Of a stretch of DNA of 64,000 nt, positions 35,322 through 43,729 are shown in pieces. Every line of letters starts with the position of its first letter. Position 1 is the first letter of the stretch. The stretch comes from Robertkochia aurantiaca (GTDB lineage: Bacteria; Bacteroidota; Bacteroidia; Flavobacteriales; Flavobacteriaceae), in assembly GCF_020166495.1 (NCBI RefSeq), contig NZ_JAINZS010000001.1, positions 248,001 through 312,000 of the forward strand, written 5' to 3'. The translations under genes and the position numbers were made by a program. Below the pieces are notes generated by a model, which did not search any database, had not been told where the DNA came from, and saw nothing but the letters and a program-made list of their open reading frames with translations.

Positions 35322-36875
35322 CTAGCGGGGTAACCCCTGCAGGATCACGATCTGTGATGCCTGGTCGTCTTCATAAACTGATGAGAAATCGTGCCCGTCA
35401 AGACTTTTAAAACTTTCATCTTCCCAGTAATGCGGCTGCAGAGCCAGAACGAAGGTATCGGGCTGACCGATTTTATCGCTGATATCTACAAGAGACCCGA
35501 ATTCACCGCTGAAGCCGGTACTGAAATCATTAGCCAGGTCTTGTCTTACTACCAGCTCAAGCACCTTCTGAGCGTTATTGCCATTCAGGTCTGTCTGGTA
35601 GATGTACGCAGCATGACCTCTGCTGAAACTGTTCGGATCTTCCTGTATGTAAACAAAGTTTTCAGTAACACAGATATTATCGGGACTTTGCAGCAAAGGC
35701 AGGTTTCCGTCCATATTATTGGTGTCGGTATTTCCGCTTACCACCTGGGTAAGCTTGCCCGTCAACGGAGCATCGGCATCCAGCTGAAGCCTGTAAACAG
35801 TGCCCCAGTCGTTATAAGTACCGCGCCCGGGCCCTCTTCCGGTTACGGCGAAGTAGACATTTCTTCCGTTAGCATCGCTTCCTTTTTGATAGTCAACATC
35901 TTCTACCCTCATAAAATGAGAAGCAAAAACCGCTTCTGAAGCATTTTCCATTTCTTCCTTGGTCAGGTCCTTTCCGTTAGGAATCTCAACAAATTCCACA
36001 TCATAGGTACTTCCGAAATCGAGATGTTCTTCGGTATAAGTAGTATTGGCAGTAGCATCAGTAACACCCCCGTTACCATCTGAAACCTGCTTCAGACGTA
36101 ATACATAGATCTTCCCGTTCTCCAGGTCATCATCTCCGTTTTCTGAGTAATAAAGGGTTACCTGCCCTTCAGAACCTGAAGAATCATCATCACCTCCAAT
36201 AATCACGGTTTTCCCGGCATAGGCATTTTGAGGAAGCGGAACGGCATTCTCCCACGAAAACTCACCTAAGGCATCAAGGCCAAAATCAGCATTCGGCCTA
36301 GGGTTTTCTACAAAAGGATCGATACCCTTTACATCGTAATTAATACTTTCTGAGGCAGAAAGGAACAGGTCCTTAGATCCTCCGTGAACGGCTGCTTCCC
36401 ACATAGTACCGGAACATTGGCGCGCGTAGTCTGCTACTCCTGAATTCAGAAGGTAGTCTCCTGAGACCGGATTCATAAATTCATCGAAACGAATGCGGGC
36501 TACGGCATAGCTGTCTTCACAGTTCACCACGTACATATACCCGTCACCATCTTTCAAAAAACCGGCTCCGTCTGCTGAACCCGCAAGCTGAAAATCCTCT
36601 CCGATGATATCAGGTGTACTGACCAGTGAAAAAGCTTTTACATAATTGAATTGGGGTGCAATGGCTACCAGGGGATCAAATCCTGATTTATTCTCGAAAA
36701 TGGTCGGTTGGGGTTCAAAATCTTTCCCGTCGGCTCCGTCCTGTCCGTCAAGACCGTCAATACCGTCACGACCGTCACGGCCATCAACACCGTCTTCAGG
36801 GCTACAGCTGAGCACCATTAAACCTGCTGTTAGCAACAGCCCGGCTTTCATAAAATTGGTAACATTCAAAGTCAT
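35322..36875 (-). CDS. PhoX-like (DUF839) lipoprotein with a Gly-X-Asp stalk
   Basis: A 517-aa lipoprotein (lipobox VLSC, Cys24). Right after the lipid anchor come eight consecutive Gly-X-Asp triplets (residues 29-52), a collagen-like stalk in which every third residue is Asp. The rest resembles the PhoX/DUF839 beta-propeller: YMYVVNCEDSYAVARIRF, GTMWEAAVHGGSKDLFLSAS, VYFAVTGRGPGRGTYNDWGT and LLQSPDNICVTENFVYIQED. PhoX enzymes are Ca2+/Fe3+ phosphatases; whether the catalytic site is intact cannot be judged by eye. First gene of the unit with the di-haem peroxidase. A repeated CCCTT motif lies about 50 bp upstream. Confidence 0.78.
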   Translation of the reverse strand: MTLNVTNFMKAGLLLTAGLMVLSCSPEDGVDGRDGRDGIDGLDGQDGADGKDFEPQPTIFENKSGFDPLVAIAPQFNYVKAFSLVSTPDIIGEDFQLAGSADGAGFLKDGDGYMYVVNCEDSYAVARIRFDEFMNPVSGDYLLNSGVADYARQCSGTMWEAAVHGGSKDLFLSASESINYDVKGIDPFVENPRPNADFGLDALGEFSWENAVPLPQNAYAGKTVIIGGDDDSSGSEGQVTLYYSENGDDDLENGKIYVLRLKQVSDGNGGVTDATANTTYTEEHLDFGSTYDVEFVEIPNGKDLTKEEMENASEAVFASHFMRVEDVDYQKGSDANGRNVYFAVTGRGPGRGTYNDWGTVYRLQLDADAPLTGKLTQVVSGNTDTNNMDGNLPLLQSPDNICVTENFVYIQEDPNSFSRGHAAYIYQTDLNGNNAQKVLELVVRQDLANDFSTGFSGEFGSLVDISDKIGQPDTFVLALQPHYWEDESFKSLDGHDFSSVYEDDQASQIVILQGLPR

Positions 36876-37175
36876 TTGATTAGTTTTTTGGTTTTATGCT
36901 GCCAAAATTATGTCACCTCCCCCTAAAGGGTGTTAAGGGGTTTTAGTCAATACATTATGTAAAGCTTATTCTAATGTTAAAACGTTAAGCCGAGGTTAGT
37001 ATTTAGACTCATTCCTGATTGTAAGAGCATATTCTGTCGATGTTTTCAAATCTCATACAACTGTAATCAATTGACCTTCAGCACATAAGTGTTTTGCCGG
37101 AAATCATAATCATCGCAGCACTCATGAAATGCCGCATAATTGGTTATTTTTAGCTGAGAATAAAATCAAAAACAT
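36876..37175. other. 300-bp divergent intergenic region
   Basis: No gene is seen between the PhoX-like gene and the S10 peptidase. Two tandem half-sites (TAAAGGG at 36924-36930 and TTAAGGGG at 36933-36940; CCCTTTA and CCCCTTAA on the minus strand) lie about 50 bp before the PhoX-like start and resemble the half-site spacing of response-regulator operators. TATTTTTA at 37145-37152 may be the -7 box of the peptidase. The remainder is AT-rich without recognisable structure. Confidence 0.4.
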
Positions 37176-38666
37176 ATGAAGCATACTTTATTTACGCTCG
37201 TTCTGGCATTCTTATGTACGGGTCTGCTGGGCGCGCAGGAACGAAAAATTCCTGTTGACACCATGGTTGTTACCAGTCATGAGGTCAATATCAAGGGAAA
37301 CAGTGTCAAATACAACGCAGCTACCGGTACTCTTCCTGTATGGGATGAGGACGGAAAGCCCATTGCAACCCTTTTCCACACTTATTATTATCGCACCGAT
37401 GTGAAGGATCGTACAGAAAGACCGCTTATCATTTCCTTTAACGGAGGCCCCGGTTCAGGTTCTGTCTGGATGCACATTGCCTATACAGGTCCGAAAGTGC
37501 TGAAAATAGATGAGGAAGGATATCCGATACAGCCTTACGGAATAAAAGATAATCCCCACTCCATATTGGATGTGGCAGATATCGTTTTCGTGAACCCTGT
37601 CAATACCGGATATTCGAGAATGATCGCAGATAAAGAAGGTAAGTACCCGGACAGGGAGAAGTTCTTCGGGATACGGCCTGATATCAAATACCTGGCAGAA
37701 TGGATCAATACTTTTGTAACCCGAAACAATCGCTGGCGTTCACCTAAATATATTATCGGTGAAAGCTATGGGGGCACACGGGTGGCCGGACTTGCACTGG
37801 AATTACAAAACAGCCAGTGGATGTATCTCAATGGGGTGATCATGGTATCGCCGGCTGATTATACGGTCTTACGCCGTGGCGGACCGGTGGCAGAAGCGAT
37901 GAACCTCCCCTATTATACCGCTGCTGCATGGCACCATAAGGCACTCCCTTCAGAATTACAACAGAAGGACCTGCTGGACATCCTTCCTGAATCAGAAGAG
38001 TTTACCATAAACACCCTTATTCCTGCTCTGGCCAAAGGTGGGTTCATCTCACAGGGAGAAAAAGAAGCTGTAGCCGAGAAGATGTCATATTATTCTGGTA
38101 TCTCGAAAGAAGTCATTTTACAGCAACACCTTTCTGTACCCAACCGGTTTTTCTGGAAAGAACTTCTGAGAGATAAGGGATATACCATTGGAAGATTGGA
38201 TTCAAGGTACCTGGGAATTGATCGTAAAGAAACCGGAGACGGACCCGATTACAGTGCTGAGCTGACCTCATGGTTACATTCGTTCACGCCTGCGATTAAT
38301 TATTACACGCAGGAAGTGCTGAAGTTCAGGACAGATGTGAAATACAATATGTTCGGACCTGTAAGACCGTGGAACAACGACGACGACAACACAAGGGAAG
38401 ACCTGCGCCAGGCGATGGCTCAAAACCCATACCTGAATGTTCTTTTCCAGTCAGGGTATTACGATGGGGCCACCACTTATTTCAATGCGAAATATACCAT
38501 GTGGCAGCTTGACCCCTCCGGTAAGATGAAAGAAAGACTTTCATTTGAAGGATACCGTAGCGGTCATATGATGTATCTCAGAAACGAAGATCTAGAAAAG
38601 GCCAATGACGATCTGAGAGCTTTTATCGAAAAGACCAAAACAGAAGGAGAACCGGCAAAGTATTAA
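37176..38666 (+). CDS. Serine carboxypeptidase, S10 family, secreted
   Basis: A 496-aa exported peptidase (signal peptide about 1-20, ending LGAQ) that should remove C-terminal amino acids from peptides. SFNGGPGSGSVWMHIAY forms the oxyanion region; the catalytic Ser is in YIIGESYGGTRVAGLA, Asp in FQSGYYDGATTYFNAKY and His in YRSGHMMYL. The architecture is complete. Family members are common in Bacteroidota and plants/fungi. The next gene, patatin-like, starts 4 nt after the stop, so the two are translated from one mRNA. It begins the long plus-strand run to 44869. Confidence 0.93.
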   Translation: MKHTLFTLVLAFLCTGLLGAQERKIPVDTMVVTSHEVNIKGNSVKYNAATGTLPVWDEDGKPIATLFHTYYYRTDVKDRTERPLIISFNGGPGSGSVWMHIAYTGPKVLKIDEEGYPIQPYGIKDNPHSILDVADIVFVNPVNTGYSRMIADKEGKYPDREKFFGIRPDIKYLAEWINTFVTRNNRWRSPKYIIGESYGGTRVAGLALELQNSQWMYLNGVIMVSPADYTVLRRGGPVAEAMNLPYYTAAAWHHKALPSELQQKDLLDILPESEEFTINTLIPALAKGGFISQGEKEAVAEKMSYYSGISKEVILQQHLSVPNRFFWKELLRDKGYTIGRLDSRYLGIDRKETGDGPDYSAELTSWLHSFTPAINYYTQEVLKFRTDVKYNMFGPVRPWNNDDDNTREDLRQAMAQNPYLNVLFQSGYYDGATTYFNAKYTMWQLDPSGKMKERLSFEGYRSGHMMYLRNEDLEKANDDLRAFIEKTKTEGEPAKY

Positions 38667-38670
38667 GACC

Positions 38671-39510
38671 TTGAATGATTATTCCAAATACCGCTATGGT
38701 TTTGTGCTCAGCGGTGGCGGGGCCAGAGGTTTTGCTCACCTGGGTGTTGCAAAAGCCCTGGAAGAAAAAGGGATAAGGCCCTCAGTGATCTCCGGCGTCA
38801 GTGCCGGAGCCATCTTCGGGGCTTATCTCGCCTCCGGAACCCCGATCGAGGAAACGATGGAGATTCTCAAATCCCATCGTTTTCTTGATATAAGCAGACC
38901 CCAGCTGCCAAAAACCGGCCTCTTCAATATGGATAAACTGGAAGGAGTACTGCAGTCGACTCTTGGGAATATCAATCTGGAAGAATTACCGGTTCCTCTG
39001 GTGATCGCTGCAACAGATATTCGAAAGGCCAGAATCAGATATTTTACAGAAGGAAGACTGTCCCGGTGTGTGGTTGCTTCGGCCTCCATACCGGTGGTTT
39101 TCACCCCGGTAAATATCGAAGGTGAATTCTATGTCGACGGCGGGGTCTTCACCAATCTTCCGGTGGCCCCGATCAAAGATAAGGTCGATTACATTATTGG
39201 TTGTAATGTAAGTCCTGTCGAGCAAGTAAATAAACTCGGAAATATTATCGACATCGCTGCACGTACTTTTCAGCTTAGTGTTAATGCCAATACCGAAAAC
39301 ATCAGTAAGCTATGCGATTTATACCTGGAGCCTGAAGGACTTGCTTCCTTTCCGCTTTTCGACACCTCAAAGGCCGATGAATTGTTTAAGATAGGTTATG
39401 ATTACACCAAAGCTCAGCTGGAGCATACAGAACCCGTACCAAATACCGGTTTCTGGGAGCGATTAAAGAAATGGTTTAATTTCACCTCTCTTACCATACC
39501 GGAACGATAA
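38671..39510 (+). CDS. Patatin-like phospholipase
   Basis: A 279-aa lipid acyl hydrolase. The oxyanion glycines are in VLSGGGARGFAHLGVAKAL, the nucleophile is Ser in ISGVSAGAIFGAYLA (GxSxG), and the dyad Asp is in FYVDGGVFTNLPV. There is no signal peptide, so it is cytoplasmic or membrane-associated. The start must be the TTG at 38671: no ATG or GTG occurs in frame between the upstream stop (38666) and the essential GGGARG motif, and the ATG at 38675 is out of frame. Co-transcribed with the S10 peptidase. The C-terminal basic/aromatic end (WERLKKWFNFTSLTIPER) could contact membrane. Confidence 0.92.
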   Translation: MNDYSKYRYGFVLSGGGARGFAHLGVAKALEEKGIRPSVISGVSAGAIFGAYLASGTPIEETMEILKSHRFLDISRPQLPKTGLFNMDKLEGVLQSTLGNINLEELPVPLVIAATDIRKARIRYFTEGRLSRCVVASASIPVVFTPVNIEGEFYVDGGVFTNLPVAPIKDKVDYIIGCNVSPVEQVNKLGNIIDIAARTFQLSVNANTENISKLCDLYLEPEGLASFPLFDTSKADELFKIGYDYTKAQLEHTEPVPNTGFWERLKKWFNFTSLTIPER

Positions 39511-39542
39511 AACATAGTATCTTTAAGTGCTAATCGATCACC

Positions 39543-41474
39543 ATGCAATTTAAACATCCTGAACTATTGTGGGCCCTGCTTTTGTTGGTCATTCCCCTGT
39601 TGGTTCACCTGTTTCAATTACGAAAATTCAGGAAAATTCCCTTTACCAATGTAGCCTTCCTGAAAAAGATCAGTATACAGACCCGTAAAAGCTCGCAGCT
39701 GAAGAAGTGGCTTGTACTCTTCTGTCGCATGGGGCTGCTTGCTTCTCTCATATTCGCATTTGCTCAACCCTATACCGGAGTTCCTGCTGATGAAGCAACT
39801 GAAAATTCGGTGGTGATATACCTCGATAACTCCTTCAGTATGCAGTTACCCGATGAAAACGGCAGCGAATTGCTTACCACCGCTGTCAATCAATTGATCG
39901 GCACCTACCCTGAAGATGTACCTGTGGTGGTCTTTACCAATGAAGAGACCTACCGGGGAAATGACATATCTGCGATTCAGAATGAACTGATCGATCTTCC
40001 CTACAGCCAGAAACAGCTTAGCCCTGAGGCCATAAAACTGAAAGCGCAAAGTCTGTACAGTCAGGAAAAAGATCGCAAGAGGGTCGTTCTTATTTCAGAT
40101 TTTCAGAATAAGCACGGCGAAAAAAACCGATTTAACGACTCTCTGGCCAGTACCTCATTTATACGAATGATCCCTGCCAACAGGAACAACATAAGTATTG
40201 ACAGTGTTTATATCAAACAGAGAACTCCTGAAAATATAAGCCTGGCAGTACAATTAACCGGAACAGGTGAGAATCCGGGGCTTACTCCCATCTCTCTTTA
40301 CAATGGCGATCAGCTGATTGCCAAAAACGGTATTGATATGAGCGAACGCCTTACTGCCGAAACCACTTTTATCATTCCGGTATCAGAGGAATTTAAAGGG
40401 AAAGTGCTCATAGAAGACAGTGGCCTGAAGTATGATAATGAACTCTTTTTCTCATTCAGCAGCCCGGAAACCATTCATGTAACAGCCATAAGCGAAAAGG
40501 ATTCCGTAAGTTTCCTGTCGAGAATCTTCACAGCTGATGAATTCAGCTTTACCCGCGTACAACCGGGCAAGATCGACTTTGACGAACTTTCCAGGCAAGA
40601 TCTTATCATACTGAACGAACCGGAGCAAATCTCAGTCGCCCTTCGTAACAGGCTTGTAGAATTAAAGGAAAACGGGGCCTCAGTGGTTATAATTCCTTCA
40701 GTGAACCCCGACTTGCCAAGTTATAATGCGTTGCTTACCGAACTCGGCCTCCCGGTGTTTGATAATAAAGGCCAGACCGTAAAAGTCATTACCTCCATTG
40801 CCTATGACCATCCCTTATTCGATGGTGTATTCGACGAGCGCACCGACAATTTTGAGTATCCTGAGGTTAGCATCAGCTACACGCTTTCAGCTTCTGCCAT
40901 TACGGCTCTTGATTTTTCTGACCGCAGCCCTTTTCTGGTGTCTGATGAGAGAAGCTATCTCTTCACGGCTCCCCTGAATCAGGAAAACAGTAATTTTCAG
41001 CGTTCACCCCTTGTGGTCCCGGTTTTTTACAATATGGGCATACAAAGTATACAATTGCCGAGACTATATTACTTAACCGGACGACAGAACACCTTTGATG
41101 TGGCTACCACCCTGGAAGAAGACCAAATACTGAGCATGCAGTCTGACCAGGCTTCTTTCATACCCCTTCAGCAAAGTTTCTCCAACAAGGTTACCGTTAT
41201 CACTGAAGAGAGACCCGAGAGCGATGGTCATTTCTACGTCACAAGTGACGATCAACCCTTGCAAACGATAAGCTATAATTTTCCCAGAGACGAAAGCATC
41301 CTGGAATACTCTGATGCAGATGCTCTTATCTCGCAGTCTGTTGAAACCTCAGTCGCAGGTGTATTTACCCAGTTACAATACGATTACAGGGAAGGTGCGC
41401 TTTGGAAATGGTTTGTTATTTTTGCATTGATATTCTTAGCAACCGAAATGCTTGTTTTAAAATTTTATAAATGA
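39543..41474 (+). CDS. BatA-domain membrane protein with von Willebrand A-like domain
   Basis: A 643-aa protein. The N-terminus is the Bacteroidota aerotolerance/BatA anchor (FKHPELLWALLLLVIPLLVH, then RKFRKIPFTNVAFLKK) with a second helix near 60-78. A VWA-like domain begins at VVIYLDNSFSMQLPD, having the DxSxS metal-site motif. The middle part is beta-rich (about 200-590), and a C-terminal helix (WKWFVIFALIFLATEMLVLKF) ends two residues before the stop. Such proteins sit in the inner membrane with a periplasmic domain; function is unclear. The stop overlaps the ATG of the next gene (ATGA), so the two are translationally coupled. A weak -7 box (TATCTTTA) lies in the gap before it. Confidence 0.87.
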   Translation: MQFKHPELLWALLLLVIPLLVHLFQLRKFRKIPFTNVAFLKKISIQTRKSSQLKKWLVLFCRMGLLASLIFAFAQPYTGVPADEATENSVVIYLDNSFSMQLPDENGSELLTTAVNQLIGTYPEDVPVVVFTNEETYRGNDISAIQNELIDLPYSQKQLSPEAIKLKAQSLYSQEKDRKRVVLISDFQNKHGEKNRFNDSLASTSFIRMIPANRNNISIDSVYIKQRTPENISLAVQLTGTGENPGLTPISLYNGDQLIAKNGIDMSERLTAETTFIIPVSEEFKGKVLIEDSGLKYDNELFFSFSSPETIHVTAISEKDSVSFLSRIFTADEFSFTRVQPGKIDFDELSRQDLIILNEPEQISVALRNRLVELKENGASVVIIPSVNPDLPSYNALLTELGLPVFDNKGQTVKVITSIAYDHPLFDGVFDERTDNFEYPEVSISYTLSASAITALDFSDRSPFLVSDERSYLFTAPLNQENSNFQRSPLVVPVFYNMGIQSIQLPRLYYLTGRQNTFDVATTLEEDQILSMQSDQASFIPLQQSFSNKVTVITEERPESDGHFYVTSDDQPLQTISYNFPRDESILEYSDADALISQSVETSVAGVFTQLQYDYREGALWKWFVIFALIFLATEMLVLKFYK

Positions 41475-42730
41475 ATCTTCACTTAAAATCAGCCAAATTA
41501 ATCGAAGCCGGACATCCTCAGAACGGGGAAAAGGTAGATATCCTGATCACTTCAGGTAAGATCTCTTCGATAAAAAAGAATATTGAAACCCCTGATGGTT
41601 ACGAGGTGTATGAACATGAAGATCTGCACGTTTCGAGTGGTTGGTTTGACAGCAGTGTAAGTTTTGGGGAGCCGGGATACGAAGAGCGCGAAACACTGAA
41701 CAACGGTTTACGAACCGCTGCCCTCAGCGGATTCACCGCAGTGGCCGTGAATCCCGAAACCAACCCGGTCACTGACCATAATGCTGCCGTTAATTTCCTG
41801 AAAAGCCATTCGGGCCTTCATGGAGTATCCTTATATCCGGTAGGTGCACTTACTATGAAAAGTGAAGCGATCGATCTGGCTGAACTTTTTGATATGAAAA
41901 ATGCAGGTGCGGTTGCCTTTGGAGATTACAAAGTACCTGTTAGCAATGCGAATCTGTTAAAGATTGCCCTGCAATATGCCTTGGGCTTTGATGCCCTTGT
42001 CATGTCATTTCCGCATGACCTGTCTATTGCAGGAAAAGGTGTGGTAAATGAAGATGCCTCCTCTACCCGTCTCGGTCTCAAGGGTATCCCGGCACTTGCC
42101 GAGGAACTCAGAATAAGCAGAGATCTCTTTATTCTGGATTATACCGGAGGGAAACTCCATATTCCCACTATTACCACAGCGAGATCGGTTCAGTTAATCA
42201 GAGATGCTAAAAAACAAGGATTGAATGTTAGCTGCAGCGCAGCGGTACATCACCTTTTCCATACCGATACCAAACTGGAAGAATTCGATACCCGTTACAA
42301 GGTTTTACCACCACTTCGAAATGAAGACGATCGTAAAGCACTTATAGAAGGGGTAAAAGATGGTACCATCGACTTTATCACCAGCGATCACCGACCAATC
42401 GATATCGAAAATAAAAAAGTCGAATTTGACCATGCCCTTTACGGTACCGTAGGGCTGGAATCGGCATTCGGGGCTTTGAACACCTTGTTGCCGGCAGAAA
42501 CCTGTGTGGCAAAATTGACTGCAGGGAGAGAAAGATTTACCGGAAACAGCCTCTCGATTCAGGAAGGAAATGAAGCAGATCTGACCCTTTTTGAAACCAA
42601 ATCAGAATATACATTCGATAAGGATCATATCTTATCTTCATCATTAAACAGTGCCTTTCTCGGGGAATCGCTAAAAGGTCGTGCCCTCGGTATTATCGCC
42701 AATCAAAAATTCACCGCCTATGACCGTTAA
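41471..42730 (+). CDS. Dihydroorotase-like protein lacking the metal-binding HxH
   Basis: A 419-aa amidohydrolase-superfamily protein closest to dihydroorotases. Where active enzymes have D-x-H-x-H-x-R-E-P-G, this one reads FDSSVSFGEPG (residues 59-69): both zinc-binding His are Ser and the substrate Arg is Gly. The TxK carbamate region reads GALTMKSEA, and the conserved TSDHRP is retained. It is therefore probably inactive as a dihydroorotase, like the structural PyrC' homologues that support aspartate transcarbamoylase, or has another role (inference). A functional PyrC should be elsewhere. It is coupled to the BatA-domain gene (4-bp overlap) and overlaps the next ORF by 11 bp. Confidence 0.85.
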   Translation: MNLHLKSAKLIEAGHPQNGEKVDILITSGKISSIKKNIETPDGYEVYEHEDLHVSSGWFDSSVSFGEPGYEERETLNNGLRTAALSGFTAVAVNPETNPVTDHNAAVNFLKSHSGLHGVSLYPVGALTMKSEAIDLAELFDMKNAGAVAFGDYKVPVSNANLLKIALQYALGFDALVMSFPHDLSIAGKGVVNEDASSTRLGLKGIPALAEELRISRDLFILDYTGGKLHIPTITTARSVQLIRDAKKQGLNVSCSAAVHHLFHTDTKLEEFDTRYKVLPPLRNEDDRKALIEGVKDGTIDFITSDHRPIDIENKKVEFDHALYGTVGLESAFGALNTLLPAETCVAKLTAGRERFTGNSLSIQEGNEADLTLFETKSEYTFDKDHILSSSLNSAFLGESLKGRALGIIANQKFTAYDR

Positions 42731-43049
42731 AGACGCCGCTGCCGGGAAAACCACGGCTATAATAGCCTATTGCACCCTCATCGGTACACTGATAGCACTT
42801 TTTATGAATCTGGAAACCAAAAACGATTTTGCCCGCTTTCACATCCGGCAGGCTTTCGGTATTCATTTGCTGTTCTGGCTTTTAGGATATGTTGTCGGGA
42901 ATTTCGATTCGCTCATGGTCTCAACAGCATTCTGGTTAGGCATCTTTGTGCTTTGGCTCTATGGATTTATAGGTGCCGTACAGGAAAAGGAAAATCAGAT
43001 ACCTGTTATAGGAGAGTATTTTCAGCGATGGTTCACCTTCATTAAATAA
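42720..43049 (+). CDS. Small membrane protein, DUF4870-like
   Basis: A 109-aa protein with three hydrophobic helices (TAIIAYCTLIGTLIALFMNL; FGIHLLFWLLGYVVGNFDSL; STAFWLGIFVLWLYGFIGAV) joined by FARFHIRQAF, the characteristic loop of the DUF4870/YpbS-like family of three-helix proteins. The C-terminus is VIGEYFQRWFTFIK. Start ATG at 42720 overlaps the end of the preceding gene by 11 bp; the frame is open from 42681, but that start lacks the family N-terminus. Part of the BatA-dihydroorotase-like-esterase operon. Function unknown. Confidence 0.8.
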   Translation: MTVKDAAAGKTTAIIAYCTLIGTLIALFMNLETKNDFARFHIRQAFGIHLLFWLLGYVVGNFDSLMVSTAFWLGIFVLWLYGFIGAVQEKENQIPVIGEYFQRWFTFIK

Positions 43050-43067
43050 TTAAAAACAATTTACATT

Positions 43068-43727
43068 TTGACCCAAAAATCTCTGAGTCTCGAACATCTT
43101 GTAAGACCTTCATCTATCACAGATCAAAAACCTCCGGTACTTTTTATGCTGCACGGATATGGCAGCAATGAAGAGGACCTCTTTTCTTTCTCCGGCGAAT
43201 TACCTGATGAACTTTTCATCATCTCGGTAAGAGCTCCCTATGACCTCATGCCTTTTGGACATGCCTGGTACTCTATCAATTTCGATGCAGCTGAAGGGAA
43301 ATGGAGCGATGATGAGGAAGCCAGGAAATCACGAGATTTGATCCTCCAATTCATTGAAGAAGCTTGTGAAGCCTATGGCCTTGATACAGACCGGGTCAGC
43401 CTGCTGGGTTTCAGTCAGGGAACCATACTCAGTTATGCCGTAGCTCTCAGCTATCCGGAAAAGATCAGAAATGTTATAGGTCTGAGCGGATACGTGAACG
43501 AGCGTATCTTGTCACCCGGTTACGAGAACAAAGATCACAGTCATCTGCAGGTATACGCCTCTCACGGTTCGGTTGACCAGGTGATTCCCGTGGAATGGGC
43601 ACGCAGAGTACCTGGTATCATGAAAGATCTGAATATTTCCCATGAATATGAAGAATTCCCCGTGGGTCACGGTGTGGCTCCACAGAATTTCTATTCCCTT
43701 AAAAACTGGTTAACAAAGAAGATCTGA
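43068..43727 (+). CDS. Carboxylesterase/phospholipase-type alpha/beta hydrolase
   Basis: A 219-aa cytoplasmic esterase of the acyl-protein-thioesterase/phospholipase-carboxylesterase group. The nucleophile is Ser in LLGFSQGTILSYAVA, the Asp lies in ASHGSVDQVIPVEWA and the His in FPVGHGVAPQN. The oxyanion segment is FMLHGYGSNEEDLF. The start is TTG at 43068, because the first Met is inside the HGYG strand and no ATG or GTG start occurs upstream in frame. It starts 18 nt after the DUF4870-like stop and is followed by a lipoprotein after 2 nt, so it belongs to the same operon. Confidence 0.9.
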   Translation: MTQKSLSLEHLVRPSSITDQKPPVLFMLHGYGSNEEDLFSFSGELPDELFIISVRAPYDLMPFGHAWYSINFDAAEGKWSDDEEARKSRDLILQFIEEACEAYGLDTDRVSLLGFSQGTILSYAVALSYPEKIRNVIGLSGYVNERILSPGYENKDHSHLQVYASHGSVDQVIPVEWARRVPGIMKDLNISHEYEEFPVGHGVAPQNFYSLKNWLTKKI

Positions 43728-43729
43728 AC

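Noticed and set aside
35391-35939. 182-codon plus-strand open frame inside the PhoX-like gene
   Set aside because: Antisense shadow of a convincing lipoprotein gene; composition shows no domain or signal peptide.
36730-36800. Regular short DNA repeats resembling a CRISPR-like or tandem repeat array
   Set aside because: The repeats are codons for the Gly-X-Asp triplets of the PhoX-like lipoprotein; there are no spacers of constant length and the frame is intact.
43068-43070. Possible truncation of the esterase because no ATG start is available
   Set aside because: The TTG start gives a complete esterase N-terminus with correct distance to HGYG, and the upstream operon spacing fits.
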